From the NCBI GenBank assembly GCA_902729315.2, contig LR746279.1:1750001-1814000 (forward strand): 64,000 nucleotides of DNA, read 5' to 3'. The notes below the pieces were generated by a model. That model was not told the DNA's origin. It saw only the letters and a list, made by a program, of their open reading frames with translations, and searched no databases. Source of the DNA: Spirodela intermedia (taxonomy: Eukaryota > Streptophyta > Magnoliopsida > Alismatales > Araceae). Each line of letters starts with the position of its first letter. Positions within the stretch are counted from its first letter, which is position 1. Shown here one piece after another: positions 1 through 12,045 of the stretch. Made by a program: the position numbers and the translations under genes.

Positions 1-42
1 TGAGTTCTGAATATTTGCTTCTGTTGACTGTTTTGACTTTAG

Positions 43-563
43 AATGAAGCGCAGCTTATGGAAGAACAGCTTCAGGTTGCTGGGCTCCCATCTCTCTCCT
101 ACAAGTATGGATCGAACGAAGACTTCATTGATTCTCGTGAGGTGACGGTCAGCCGTCCCCGTGGCCGACCTCCATTAATGCAGAACCGGTCCTTGCTGGA
201 GTCCAGGATGGGAATGGTCCCTCCGGGACGCATGAAGAGGGAAGTCAAGCAGCGGCTCGTTAGTCAGGGATGGCTCCAAGAGAGGGTAAACACCTCCTCT
301 CCCCTCCCTCCTCCCTCTTTCCATTATCACATCTCATGCTCTTCTTATTCAGTCTTAAGATCTACATCCACTTCATGCAGGGGACACAAGAACCAGTCCT
401 GCTGTTCACGAGACCACTGGATGCAGAAAAACTGGCGGCCGCTGGCATCGTGCCGCCACCAGACCCCTCCATTGAGGATTGCTTGGTTGCGCCACCATAC
501 CAATTCCGTGGGCGGGTCGGCCGAGGGGGCCGCATAATCTTTGATCGACAACAGAGAACTTGA
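43..563 (+). CDS. Enhancer-of-polycomb-like protein, C-terminal end (5' truncated by window)
   Basis: The last two exons of a gene that starts before the window. Exon 43-285 follows a T-rich AG acceptor and ends AGG|GTAAAC in phase 0. Exon 381-563 follows ...CATGCAG and ends at TGA. The joined tail has a basic GRPP stretch, then MVPPGRMKREVKQRL, LLFTRPLDAEKLAAAGIVPP and GRVGRGGRIIFDR. From family knowledge, these blocks resemble the C-terminus of plant Enhancer-of-polycomb-like (EPL) proteins, scaffold subunits of the NuA4 histone acetyltransferase complex. The conserved EPcA domain would lie upstream, so the family call rests only on the tail. The final residues after FDR differ from the form I remember (usually a Trp follows), which could mean an alternative last exon or divergence. 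Confidence 0.55.
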
Positions 564-1223
564 CGTGATTAATCTGTCTTACCCAAGATCTGACTTCCCA
601 TGATTCAGCCAAAGAGGAAGGCCGAATGAGTTAAAAAAGAAAAAGAAAGCAAGTTGCAGAGAAGAAAGAAAACTCAGGGTCTGACCTGCGTCATTGGCAA
701 CCTACGAGCTGTGGCAGTGTGGGAGGAAGCATCAGCAGCCATGTATGGGCTGAAGTGGACAGGCTTCACTGCAGGTACCTCCTTGATGAAAATAGTAGCC
801 TTTTGAGATTTTGGTGGGGGTGGGGGGAAGAAGGGGGGGGAGGGGGGAAGGAGGTAGGGGGAGTAGCTGCCCTCACCACCCATTGTACAACTAACTGCTG
901 TTCAGGTCTTGGCCAGAAGGGAGCAACTCAGTTCTGATAAATCTATGGAGTTTCCCCAATTCTCGGCCAGTTAGGAGCTAGCTGTAGCTAACATTGATAG
1001 ATGCCCTGATTAATTTAACAATTCCTGATGTGGTTTCCTTGGACCACTTGTCAATTCTAATTATAACCTTCCCCTCTTTGAGATCTCCATGCCACTCTGC
1101 AGCCAAGTAATTAAATGGGTGTGGCGAGAATGTGCCGACTCATTTCATCTCTCAAAGCTTTGGTTTTTCTGTGAGAAAGATGGCTTATTTGCAGGATCAG
1201 GCGATGGAGGCTGGATTTGTTCA

Positions 1224-1255
<32 letters not shown>

Positions 1256-2358
1256 AATGGGTTGAGTCTGGGCAGGTAGATTCTTGTCCTCGGTTTAGGA
1301 TAGTCCCATTCTGGTTGGTTTGGCTAATTAGGTGGCATTGATTAGCGTGGACAAGTCTACGACCCTTCCCCAACCTAGCTTTAATGGATATGGTTGACGT
1401 TGAAATTAAGCTCATTCTGATCTGCGTATTCCCCCTCTCATTTATCCACCGGCAGATATTCTCCCTGAGTTGACCCCAGCCTGTTGACTCTTACTCCGCT
1501 AAAGTGGAGAGGAAGCAGCTCAAATGGGTCAACCTCTCTTCTTCTTAGGCATGGTTTCAAGTAATTCAGGGAACAGAGTTCGTGTTAGGCTGCCTGCTCA
1601 TATTCTAATGATAGCGACATAGATTCTAATGATCTCCGAGGATTCCTTTCTCAGGTCAACTCTGGACGCAGAGCACTAGACATGGATAAGATGCATTTTT
1701 GTAGATGTGAGCTCGCTGATGCAGGGGAATGAAGGTGAATTGCTGAGTTCCTACATTTTTCACATAAAATGGGGATTAAAAAGGTTAATCATATTGGGAA
1801 TTGCAAATTTAGGATCTCAAAGAATTTTCATCAAGCAAAAAAAAAAAAAAAAAAAAAACCCAACAAGAAAAGATCACGAATAGATATGCCCATGAAGATC
1901 TGTTACAATGGTTGAAATCTTTCCATAAATCCCCAAGGAATCTATCAAGATAATTAACTTCTATTCATTAATGATCAAGATAATGGTTTACATTTATACA
2001 GCTGCAAGAGATCTGCAGTTTCAGCCCATGGAATGGGCAACCATTCAGCAGTATCCACTGCTGACAAAATGGGGTTCGGAGGCCACCAGATGGAACAATG
2101 GGGCTCAGTATTAGTATGCTATATATAGATAAATGTCAAACATCAGAGGAGCATCGCCATGGATAAATCGTAAGGAAGAAAGATTTTCTAGGCAACATCA
2201 GTCAATGGTCATCCCCTGGCCTCAACAATTCTAAAGAGGATAAGCTGTCAGAAGAAACTTCCCTCACAGCCAGGCGCCAGCATTTCATTGTATCTCTTCT
2301 ATTTTTGGAGAAAGATTCCACTGGGTTTCTGTTCTGAGGCCACGTTGACTTTTAAAAG
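564..2358. other. Intergenic / 3' UTR region with simple repeats
   Basis: No convincing gene. The first ~150 bases are probably 3' UTR of the EPL-like gene. There is a G-rich stretch at about 812-863, a (TC)n tract at 1227-1255 and an A22 run at 1837-1858. Bases 2100-2358 are probably the 3' UTR of the minus-strand NFRKB-like gene. Confidence 0.6.
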
Positions 2359-4038
2359 TCAGAGGCTGTTCAAAAGTCCCTGCTTATATTGGTTATCAGG
2401 AGCGTTCCACATCTTCAGTTTTATCTTCATGGATTTTGTCTCTTCCATCCGATTTCTATCTCCCCCCTTTGCCAAGCCCATCTTCAGATCAGCTGTTCCA
2501 GCCGGCTGGTAGCGGAGAGGCTTCAATACGGTGTGCTTTGAAGGGCCCTTCTTCCTCTGGTAAGTCAACGGGGGGTCGGACGGCATTTTCAGAGGCACTT
2601 TTCCACTGTTTTCTCTTCGTCGATGCTCTGGCCGATCGAAGGCTTCACTGTCTTCTGTGTCGACAGCTGAGATTTTCTGAAGGGTTCCTGAAGCCAGTGA
2701 TGGCATCGGCGTCCTCTCCTCTTTGGAGCTCAAGGGAAGTCCCATGGCCCACTGGTCTCCGATGTCGTCAAGCTTATGAGGGTCAACCTGCGATTTTCGG
2801 AGATTCTTCAGGGGGAAGAAATGGCCTTCTTCCTCACTATGAAACCCCACTTTCCGCAGCTTTCTTCTGGGTAGGTCACTGAAGGGCCCGGCATCTCTGT
2901 TCAGTGACTCTCTTACCAGTAGAGGCAGCTCACCGCTCTCACTGAAAGGCCCATATTTGTATCTCTGGTAGGGTAATGGAGATTCATTACAGATGTTAGT
3001 CAGATCGAACACAGATTGCTGAGGAGAAAAGCTAAATGCCGGAAACCCAGATGATTCAACAGGCATTGGGTCCCAGGGTTTCAGCAGAGGATCACTCCTG
3101 GGTCTTATCTTCAAAACCCCCTTCGGCTGCATCCTAAGCTTTCCCCATGAATCACATGGCAGTGATTGGTTTGTTGTGCCTGGTTCTGAAATTCTTGAGG
3201 CCGACCTGATCTTGAGCACCCCCTTTGGCTTCATCCTAGGAAATGAAGCTGCTGAACCACCATAAATGGCGGGGGAGAATTGGGTATCCCTGATGACTCT
3301 GTCATCGGCAGAGCTCGTCGTCTTCTTTGACAGTGGAGGGGAAGACATGTTTCGGTCCCCCGCCAGCGGGGCTTCTTCGTCGGCGGGCAATGCGTTCAGA
3401 TCGACCATATAAACGGGCTTTGCAGGAGCTTTCTGCCTGTTCCATATGTCAATCCTTTCCTCGGCAGTGGTGCTGGGTAGGCACTCTCTCCAGGCTTTCT
3501 GCATGCTGATGAATGTCTGAGCCATTTTCTCATGGTACAATCTCAGTGAATGGTAATGACCACATCGGTGTACGAACTGAAGGGCTTCTCTGCTCTGCGA
3601 CACCCTCGGAGAGTACAACCCGCCTTTCAGTCTCTGGAAGAAGACATCAAGAGGGCTCCCAAAGAAGACGTCCTCTCCACCGAGTAGCTCCCTTATTGTC
3701 AGCCAGAAGGTTTCTTGGTCAACGTTGGGGAGATAAGCTGTGAGAGAGAACCTTTCTTCTTCACTTAAGCACGAGTTCCAAGTCTCCAGGGATAGCACCT
3801 CTTTCAGGTTAGCTAGGTCATACAAATCGTAGGGCACGCTGCATATCTGATCTCTGATCTTGATGAGCTCACAGTCCACGTCAGCGACCTCAAAGTCAAC
3901 CTCGGAATCGTCAAAATGCTTCCTTTCTGGGATAATCCTCTCTGCGTGTTCATGATCGTGGATAGCAGCTATGGGAGAGCTTTGCTGGACATAATGATCT
4001 CCCTCTTTCCTCCTAACATTGACCTTAACGATGCCCAT
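2359..4038 (-). CDS. NFRKB-like DEUBAD-domain nuclear protein
   Basis: A 559-residue frame in one uninterrupted coding exon. Residues ~75-190 match the plant NFRKB (nuclear factor related to kappa-B-binding) DEUBAD region, with landmarks LKEVLSLETWNSCLSEEER, LTAYLPNVDQETF, a FGSPLDVFF block, then a His-rich HRCGHYHSLRLYHEKM helix. In animals NFRKB is INO80 subunit G, whose DEUBAD domain controls the deubiquitinase UCH37; a nuclear chromatin role here is inferred from the family. The remainder is low-complexity and basic with two MKPKGVLKIR/MQPKGVLKIR repeats near residues 275 and 310. The ATG at 4038 is the first in frame. A plausible 5' UTR intron acceptor (TTGTTAG|GATTCC) lies about 60 bases upstream, so the promoter may be well above, near 5.3-6.0 kb. 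Confidence 0.8.
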   Translation of the reverse strand: MGIVKVNVRRKEGDHYVQQSSPIAAIHDHEHAERIIPERKHFDDSEVDFEVADVDCELIKIRDQICSVPYDLYDLANLKEVLSLETWNSCLSEEERFSLTAYLPNVDQETFWLTIRELLGGEDVFFGSPLDVFFQRLKGGLYSPRVSQSREALQFVHRCGHYHSLRLYHEKMAQTFISMQKAWRECLPSTTAEERIDIWNRQKAPAKPVYMVDLNALPADEEAPLAGDRNMSSPPLSKKTTSSADDRVIRDTQFSPAIYGGSAASFPRMKPKGVLKIRSASRISEPGTTNQSLPCDSWGKLRMQPKGVLKIRPRSDPLLKPWDPMPVESSGFPAFSFSPQQSVFDLTNICNESPLPYQRYKYGPFSESGELPLLVRESLNRDAGPFSDLPRRKLRKVGFHSEEEGHFFPLKNLRKSQVDPHKLDDIGDQWAMGLPLSSKEERTPMPSLASGTLQKISAVDTEDSEAFDRPEHRRRENSGKVPLKMPSDPPLTYQRKKGPSKHTVLKPLRYQPAGTADLKMGLAKGGDRNRMEETKSMKIKLKMWNAPDNQYKQGLLNSL

Positions 4039-6040
4039 GAATTGGAGGGACGGAGCTGATGGGTCTAGTCATAAAAGTCAACTTCTCCAGCATGGAATCC
4101 TAACAACAGATGGAGAGGCACCTGAGAGAATAAAGCATAGAGAAAACTAGCCATAATGAGATGACGATGAAAATATATTCAAAGAAGAACATTTAATAAC
4201 ACCCAGATGATTAATTTCAGCTGGATCATACGCCAGATTGATAAGAATATATTTTATATTTTTTTGGTCTAAATATAAGATACATAAATGGATATTTAAA
4301 AGACGGCAAGCTGCTCTTTTTTCTTGACAGATAAAAAGAGATGACGAGTTCATAAGTTTTCAAAGATGATGGATGAGAGAGAATGAACAAAACAAAAATT
4401 AAAGAAATGAAATAGATTTATTACAAGAACATGGCAAAGGAAGCAAATACGCTTCCCAATTAAGAAAAAATCTCAATGAAACTCTCGAGCTAGTATCCCA
4501 GGTGGAAATCAAGAACAGTTTGTGCCCATTTAACGTGACTGGACAGCAAATCCAGTCAACCAGGACGATGCAACTGAACAGAGAGAGGTATCTGAGAACC
4601 AAGAGAATGAATGGCTGATTGGTGAGGCAAGAGATTGGTCAATTCAACAGAGAACGGGTCTGACGAATGTGGGTTCAGATGATCCAACTCCCTCGGCAGC
4701 AGGGATACCTGATTGAAGGTATGAAGCTCCGTCCTCCTGAGATCTGTAGAAAGGATCGAATCCCACTTCTCATATCGGTTGGAGCACGAAGGAGGGCAAA
4801 TTGATCAATGCTTCCGATCCTTGGGGTGCAGGCGAAAAGAAAGAGACAGGAAGTTCTTCATGAAGCAGCAGAATTCGCGAATTCTCAGAGAAATGTTTAG
4901 GGAAGCACTCGATCGATTCGTCTCTTCTGCGGTAGCCACCACTGAAGCAAACCCAGTCTCCGCGAGAGAGATGGTACGAACGAAATGCCGGATTCGAGAT
5001 CCATAGATCAACATGTTACAGTTTCAAATGCATCAGAGCATCCGGAGAAGAAATGTACAGAAGAGGAATCACTCGCCCAGATACCCCGAGCAGGGAAAGA
5101 TTGAAGCGAGACGACAAACAAGCGACCACATAATCGCATCGGAATCCATAGAACAAGCCGATGTCAAAAGTAAAGAAGGGGGCGGGGAGGGGGGAGCTCC
5201 TGAATCTTCATACCCTTTTCTCTGGAAGCACAAACACGACCCAATTGGGTTGGGGAGAGCTGGTTTTCCGTACCTGAGCACGGTCTGCATTGGGGACCGA
5301 CGGCTCGGAGGGCGATTCCCGCCCATGGAAACATCGCCGGCGGAACCCCCCGTCTCTGTCTTCCTTTCCCTTTTCCCTACTGACCTCCTTCCCTCCCTCT
5401 CTCTCTCTATCTCTATCTCTCTCTCTCTCTCTGGAGTTACCCCACCACAGAAGGGGGAACGGTACAGGTCCCCTCGTATCCCGTAAAGCTCAGTTCTTGG
5501 AGCGTTTAATCCCCCTCCAATCCTGGCACGGTCAGTGAGGATGAGAAGACCCGGGAGAAGAGGACGAGGGTAAGCTCACCGCCCAGGCCAGTGCTCCCGC
5601 CGGTCAGCGGCGGCGGCGCCGTCTCCTGTTCACCCATCACCCCGCCGACGACGGTAGAACTCCATTAACCCGCAGGAGGGCCCCCTCCGAATCAGTCGAC
5701 TCTCAGAGAGATAAGTTCCGGTCCTCCGCCGCCGCGGCCACCTACCGCCTAATCTCATCCCCGTTGGCGCCGCTGGTGACAGTCAACCTAACGGATGGTG
5801 TTGTCGCGACGCTTCCCGGCGGCGGAGTACCGTACCCCGGCCGGTCTGTCGGGTTCTGCAGGGTCCACGCGGAGTCTTTCCGAGGGGTTTCCGCCGCGCG
5901 CCGTACGACTGATGGATCTACCGGCGGCGCCGCCGCCGTTACCGCCGCTTCGTCCCAGATTCTCCGATTCTCCACCCTTCCGACAAGATCTTCACTTTCG
6001 TCCCCCTGTTTATAGTCAACGAGTTGACTGGTAATGATCA
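4039..6040. other. Intergenic / probable 5' UTR and GC-rich promoter of the NFRKB-like gene
   Basis: No protein gene recognised. A CT-rich microsatellite lies at about 5397-5433 and a GC/CpG-rich block at about 5560-6010. On the minus strand a donor-like CTCAG|GTACGG at about 5276 could splice to the acceptor just above the NFRKB-like ATG, making 5276-5550 a leader exon. That is an inference from splice signals only. Open frames in the GC-rich block look like chance products of base composition. Confidence 0.4.
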
Positions 6041-6069
6041 GTCTTGTCGGAGAGCTAATCAGTCATTTT

Positions 6070-6620
6070 AAATACTCTTATGGGCTTTATATAACACAAA
6101 AATCACAGGAAATTGGGCCCATTGCAGGCCCAGAACGTAGTAGTCCAATTAGGCCTGCAAAGGGTAGATATCTATATAAATATGTAGTAAAGTTAGATAT
6201 ATAAAAGGTTCTTTAATGAGGAGATATTTTTAAAAAAACGGGGGCAAACAAATGTCAACGGGTATGTAATAAAAGTGGGAGGCGGATCGCCAATAATGCC
6301 CGTAGCAGGTGGTGCGGTTTGTCCCGCCCATTTATTGCGGGCCCGACTCTCTCCTCGGCCCGAAAATCCCAGACTCGGCCCGAAACATATGCGCTGGTAG
6401 GCCGACATTTGGCGGGCCAGCGCAGCCGTAAAAGACTGGATTGGAGCTCCCCGGTTAACCACGTGGAACCCCCGACTCCTCTCTCTCTATCTATCTCTTT
6501 CTCTCTCTTCTCTCTCTTCTCTCTTTTCTCTTCCCTGCTGTCAGATGGGCCGGGCCTATTCTACCGGGCCCGGTTTCCGTAGGCCGGGCTTTTCTCCCGC
6601 CTGAGAACGGTAGGTTGTTG
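6070..6620. promoter_or_regulatory. Cluster of site II-like TGGGCY/GGCCCA motifs between divergent genes
   Basis: The stretch contains repeated TGGGCT, TGGGCC, GGCCCA, GGGCCCG and AGGCCGGG words on both strands, between the minus-strand NFRKB-like gene and the plus-strand PP2C gene. In plants TGGGCY (site II) elements are known TCP-factor targets in housekeeping promoters. Function here is inferred from motif density and position. A CT/TTC-rich tract lies at 6478-6535. Confidence 0.4.
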
Positions 6621-7238
6621 GTCGGAGCCGATGCAACGTACGGGAATCGTGCGTCGCGATGAATCCGCGTTGGGGGGATCACCCATAATAAATGGAGGAG
6701 TGGGGCCGGAGGGCGTGGAGTTTTATCTCCCACTTGTTCTTCGTGTTATTTGGCTTAGACGGGGACTGTGCATACCCACAGTTCACCTGCCGCGTGTCGA
6801 TTTGGGACGGCACGCGGCCCAATGCAATTAATATCCAATAGATGACATGGCAATCAGAACCTTGGATACCTTCCTCCGCCGGCGGTGGGAAAGGTCAGCA
6901 GTTTGAAAATTGTTTGTTTAAGAGGACGGCCGTGGGTCTTCGTGCGGTCAGGTGACCGCTGCAGCTCTTCAACCTTTACTGCATTCAGGTGAGTCTCGAG
7001 ACGCGCGCGCTCGGTGAGTGCCGGTAAGCTTACCGAAAATAAGACAGCTCCGCTCCTTGGTGTTTGTACATTAACCCCCTACGACGGGGACTGCGTGGTT
7101 CGCTCCTCTCTCTCTTCTTCCTCTCTCCTCTCTCTTCTGTGCTCTCTTCTTCCTCTCTTCTCCGATTTCCTTCTCTCCGCCGTGAATTTGGCGGCGCCTC
7201 ACTCCCTGTCTGGGACTGCTGAGCCGTTCGAGGATCAG

Positions 7239-10200
7239 ATGGGGGGCTGTCTTTCCTCCTACGTGGAGGGGGCCTGCGACAAGGGAGGGAGAGGAGAGAA
7301 GAGAGGAGGGGGGCTGTTCGACCGGCGTGGGGGAAGCGTGGTTACAGATCCCGCGGAGTTGCTGGCGAAGGTGGAGAGTGGGCAGGGGCTGACAGATGAG
7401 GAGCTCCAGTGCGTGCCGGGGCGTATGTTCCTCAACGGTTCCAGCGAGGTGGCGTGTCTGTTCACGCAGCAGGGAAGGAAGGGCACCAATCAGGATGCGA
7501 TGATTGCGTGGGAGGTACTTGTGTGTCTTCCGTTAATTCCCTATTTTCTCGTGACGAACTCTTAGTCAGCGGCACGCGTCTGCTTCGTAGGAAAATAGCC
7601 CATATCAGTTGTGGCTGAGGGCTTCCACTTCTAGTGTGGAATTAGAATACATGAATCTTATTTTATTTCTGTGCTACGTACATGGTCCTCTTCACCATAA
7701 TAAAAGGAACGCACTTCTCTTGTTTTCGTAGTTCATAAAATGCTATCATTATGTCGTCGTTTTTATTTATTTTCAAGTGCTTGTTCGCAATATGGCTGAG
7801 ATATTCTCCCTTTCGGTTCTTCTTTCAAAATGAAGAAATAAACTATAAGGATATACCTCTTTATGACGTCACATGATTAATTTAAACACCCGGATCCTTT
7901 TTTATGGAATTATTTCTTCTTTTACTGGGTATTATGCATCTTTTTGTTCTTCCTTTATTGCCCATGTTTCTTGTGAACTAGCTGTGTGAAAAAGTCTGAG
8001 GGTTAATTCACCTTTTTATCTCGTCTTTTTATCGATCTTGTTTTCCTATTGTATATCCTTTTGATGTAACACTGCTGGATATATCTTACGTTAACGATAC
8101 TATCATTTCATATGCCTTTTTTGGCTTGGTATTTCAAAGTTGCATAGAATTTTATGGGCGGAAACTTTCATTTTCATATTTGACCTCAAACGTTTGGGAT
8201 ACAAACCCGAATAATGTGAATACTTATGTAACTTGCGCAACTAGTGCAGTTGGTTTCAAGAAACAGAGATAAAAAAATTCTGCAAATTAATTTTTTTTTG
8301 TGTAGTATTCTTCCAATTCCCACATGATAGCTATGAATCGGTCTGGTGGGAAGGCAATCCTGAATTGAGTAGCAAGTTTGGATGGCTCTTTTTTGCTTTA
8401 TATGCATTTCCTTTCTTACCCTTCTCCTGTGAGAGAGGACATGACATCCAGCCTTCTGGAGGTCTCTAAGAATCTAGTGGAAATCTTCAAGTTCAATATT
8501 AAGGACATTATAATTGAGGCGTCACATTGTACATACTCGTAAAATACTAAGACATTAATTTTTCTATTTCCCAGAGAAAGACTTGGGTCCTGGAAATTAA
8601 TAGAAGTACCTGGCAATAATTTAGTGGTCAGTTTCATGTGCTTTATCTATGATGCATTCATAACATAAATGTATTTATAATTGAAGAGATCATCTGGGTT
8701 GGGTTAGTTGACGGATGGATATAGAAATGAACTTTTGGTTTCATGTAAATAGAATGATTAATCTCCTTGGTCCATGAGATTGCCCGTGCCACTGAGAAAT
8801 GTGAGATTGAAGGGAAACAATTGGTCTCCTAAGGCATGATTGGGCTTGGACTTCACGCTTATCATTTTCCGGTTGTCATTCTGCTTTATTTGGCTCACAG
8901 AACTCGAGGCCCGAGTACAATATTTCAGGGCCTCGAAAAGATTAATCTGGACATTCATTTACCAGGAGTTATCAAATTTCTTCTTTATCTGAATGATAGA
9001 GTGAACTTGAACTTAGGGTTTGAAGAACCAGGCCCATGATTTTATTCTTGTCCCTCTTCTTTCCTTTTATATTCTCCATATATTATGCATTTTAACTGTT
9101 ATTTCTTTTTCTCTTTTTTTTCCTTTATTCTCCTTCCCCCCGTTAATGTACAAACCTGGGCTTTTCTTTTATTCTAGAACTTCGGATCAAGAGACAACAC
9201 TGTCTTCTGTGGGATATTTGACGGCCACGGCCCATTTGGTCACATGGTCGCAAAGAAAGTAAGAGATTCACTTCCTCTCAAGCTGTGTACCCAGTGGAAG
9301 GCCGCTCATAACAACCAGAACGGCCTTCAACAAGATGGTATCGCTCCAGTGAGTGTGCATTCAGAAGACGGGTCTATGGGTAAAGATGAATGGTCTGAGC
9401 CCACAGATACCGTCGATGGAAAGCTCCCAGAGATATACCACATACTCAGGCAATCTTTGCTGAAGTCTTTCAAGCTGATGGATAAGGAGCTTAAGCTACA
9501 TCCAACAATTGACTGTTTCTGCAGTGGGAGCACTGCCATTACGTTGGTAAAACAGGTAAATCAATTCTTCCTTTACCTAAACTGTACTAGTAGGTCTTTG
9601 AACTACATTTTCTAGCTTGCCCTGCGCGGTAATAAGGGCAAACTGAGCTCCAACAAAAAAAGTCGCCTGCTGTCAGAGATAAATAAAAGTCAACGTGACC
9701 ATGTTCCGAGTCGATCGGCTGGTCTTTGAATGTTGGTTCTGCTCATCCACCAATTTGCAGGCTGTTATAGAATGTGCAACTTGCGCTTCTCCAGGGACAG
9801 GATCTTGTTATTGGGAACGTTGGAGACTCGAGGGCAGTTCTCGGCATGAGAGATGAAGATGACTCCTTGGTCGCTGTCCAACTGACCGTTGACTTGAAAC
9901 CCAATCTTCCAAGTACGCTCCTTTTAAATTAGTCTTTCTGTTTAATATTGTCGGAATGGTGAGGCTGTCTATCTCAAAGTCAGATCAAATTCTTCCTGTT
10001 TAGTATAATTGTTAGAATGGCAGGGCCGTCCTGTACAAAGTCAATGGAACTATTATTAGCATAATCTCTTGCGTGCAGGCAGACTTTTGACTGGTTTTAC
10101 AGTAGACTATATGATGTCATTGATCAGGAGAAGCTGAGCGCATCCAACAGTGCAAGGGCAGGGTCTTTGCCTTGCAGGATGAACCAGAGGTTGCGCGTGT

Positions 10201-11111
10201 GTGGTTGCCGAACAACGACTCTCCTGGCCTGGCCATGGCCAGAGCATTTGGAGACTTTTGCCTCAAAGACTATGGCTTGATATCTGTCCCAGATGTCTCA
10301 TACCGGCATCTCACAGACAAGGATGAATTCATCATTCTGGCCACTGATGGGGTATGTTCGTGGGTCTGATAATTATTTTCAAGAAAATCCTTTTCAACAG
10401 GCCCATTAATCGATTTTTCATGGAAATATTTATTGCCGAATTATTTCTTATTTTGATACTGGCACCATTTTTTCTTGGCAGTTTCTTGGAAATTGATTTT
10501 CTTTTAAATATTAATTGAAAAAAACTTGCCCAGCAGATTATTTTTAGTTACTAAACTCTGTTTATGGAATGTGTCCACAGATCTGGGATGTCCTCTCGAA
10601 CAAGGAAGCTGTCGACGTGGTCGCCTCTGCACCCAGCCGGTCAACTGCCGCCAGGGCCCTCGTTGACACCGCCATTAGAGCCTGGTGGCTCAAATTCCCC
10701 ACGTCGAAGATTGACGACTGTGCGGTGGTCTGCCTGTTCCTCAACCCGCCGAGTCCCGCTGTTCAAAATCATCTCATCGGATCAGAGAAAAATAATCTGG
10801 GCCCGACACCCTTGGAACGGGCCGGTGGAGATCATCTGGTGGAGCCCATTGCTGCCACCGGGGAACCGGAGGTCACGGTGGCGCATCTGGTCTCCTCCAG
10901 AGAGATCGAGATCATGCCAGCTGAGCCTGGGGAGAAGTCCCTGGAGCAGCAGCAGCGACAGCAGAGCCGCCGCCTTGCTGACTGCCTGTCGACAACTGAC
11001 GAGGAGGAGTGGTCAGCTCTGGAAGGAGTCACGAGGGTCAACTCCCTCGTGAATCTTCCAAGATTCTTGGCTGGTGACAAGAGATCCGCCAGCTGGAGGA
11101 AATGGTTGTAG
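7239..11111 (+). CDS. Protein phosphatase 2C (PPM family), five exons
   Basis: Ser/Thr phosphatase, Mg/Mn-dependent. Exons: 7239-7514, 9178-9555, 9795-9912, 10128-10351, 10581-11111. All introns are GT-AG and the phases agree, giving 508 residues. Motifs in order: N-terminal MGGC (a possible N-myristoylation/palmitoylation site), FTQQGRKGTNQDAM, VFCGIFDGHGPFGHMVA with the metal-binding Asp and the DGHG signature, CSGSTAITLVKQ, NVGDSRAVLG, LAMARAFGDFCLKDYG, ILATDGIWDVLSN and KIDDCAVVCLFL, so all the metal-binding Asp motifs are present. The layout matches the plant clade of PP2C33/52/66-like enzymes. A CT-rich leader (about 7103-7175) lies just above the ATG. In-frame upstream codons exist from 7014, but MGGC is the family start. 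The C-terminal ~100 residues are Gln/Glu-rich and poorly conserved. Confidence 0.93.
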
Positions 11112-11252
11112 AAGAAAGAAAGAAAAAAGAAAGCTTCTTTTCTTTTTTTTTCACAGACGGCGAGGAGCTGAGGTGCCCAGGAACTGCCACTTATCGCCCC
11201 TAGTGGAGCTGATTGAATAACATCAAGCCCATCTAACTCCTCCCGAAATGGT

Positions 11253-11285
<33 letters not shown>
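11253..11285. repeat. (ATC)n trinucleotide microsatellite
   Basis: About eleven perfect ATC units followed by imperfect ATC/GTC words to about 11335, in the 3' UTR or just downstream of the PP2C gene. Confidence 0.95.
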
Positions 11286-11629
11286 TGTCATAATTATCAT
11301 CACTATCGTCATCGTTGTTGTCATCGTTTATCAGTGTTTGATTGTACAGCTGGTGATATGGAGTACTTGTTTCCATGACAGTTTCTTTTTTTTTTCTTTT
11401 TTCTTTTTTTTTTTTGGCTGATGATGCTCAGTGGGCTGGGTCGAAATCTCTCATGTTCTATCTAGTGAACTGATCCTGTGATTCTTTGGATGCTGTTCTA
11501 TTTTCTCTCTCCTCCTGGGCCCCGCCCACTTCTCTTTTCTCTCTCTTCCTACAGAAGGACAGTTGATCAAACGGCTGTACGATCTTCTTGTTGATATGCC
11601 ACGTCGGTAATCTGTTTTTTCTTTTCTGA

Positions 11630-11840
11630 CTTGGGTGGTGTTAATGGGTTGGGCTCGGAGGAAAGCCTGAATGATGGTTAATGGGCCGGGCCCTAAGTAA
11701 AATCCGTGGGCCTCTTAGGAGAAGGGAATATGACGCGGGTTAGTGGGCCCCACCCAGAGTGATTTGAGTTGGGCTGGGCCTTAGCTTCCCGGATTTGAGC
11801 TTCATGAAGCCCAATGGAGACGGCCCGGTCCATATAGGAT
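11630..11840. promoter_or_regulatory. Site II-like motif cluster upstream of the 12.0-kb gene
   Basis: TGGGCT, TGGGCC, GGGCCGGGCCC, GTGGGCC and GGCCCGG words recur at least seven times in ~200 bases, ending ~200 bases before the ATG at 12046. This density is typical of plant TCP/site II promoters of organelle-related genes. Inference from motif content only. Confidence 0.4.
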
Positions 11841-11899
11841 GGATGGTCCTCCTATCTGCGACTTGATAAACCACTGTAACGAGTTTGTGTGAGACGGAC

Positions 11900-11967
11900 G
11901 GAGAGAGAGAGATAGAGGAGAGAGAGAGAGAGAGATGGAGAAGACAGAGAGGAGATAGATAGAGAGG

Positions 11968-12022
<55 letters not shown>

Positions 12023-12043
12023 TAGAGCGGAGAGAGTAGAGAG
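11900..12043. repeat. Imperfect (GA)n microsatellite in the leader of the 12.0-kb gene
   Basis: About 145 bases of GA-rich repeat with GATA and GACA interruptions. The pure core is at about 11974-12020. It ends two bases before the ATG at 12046, so much of it is likely 5' UTR or core promoter. Plant GAGA-binding BPC proteins bind such tracts. Confidence 0.9.
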
Positions 12044-12045
12044 GC

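Noticed and set aside
2436-2882. 148-codon plus-strand frame
   Set aside because: Antisense shadow of the NFRKB-like coding region.
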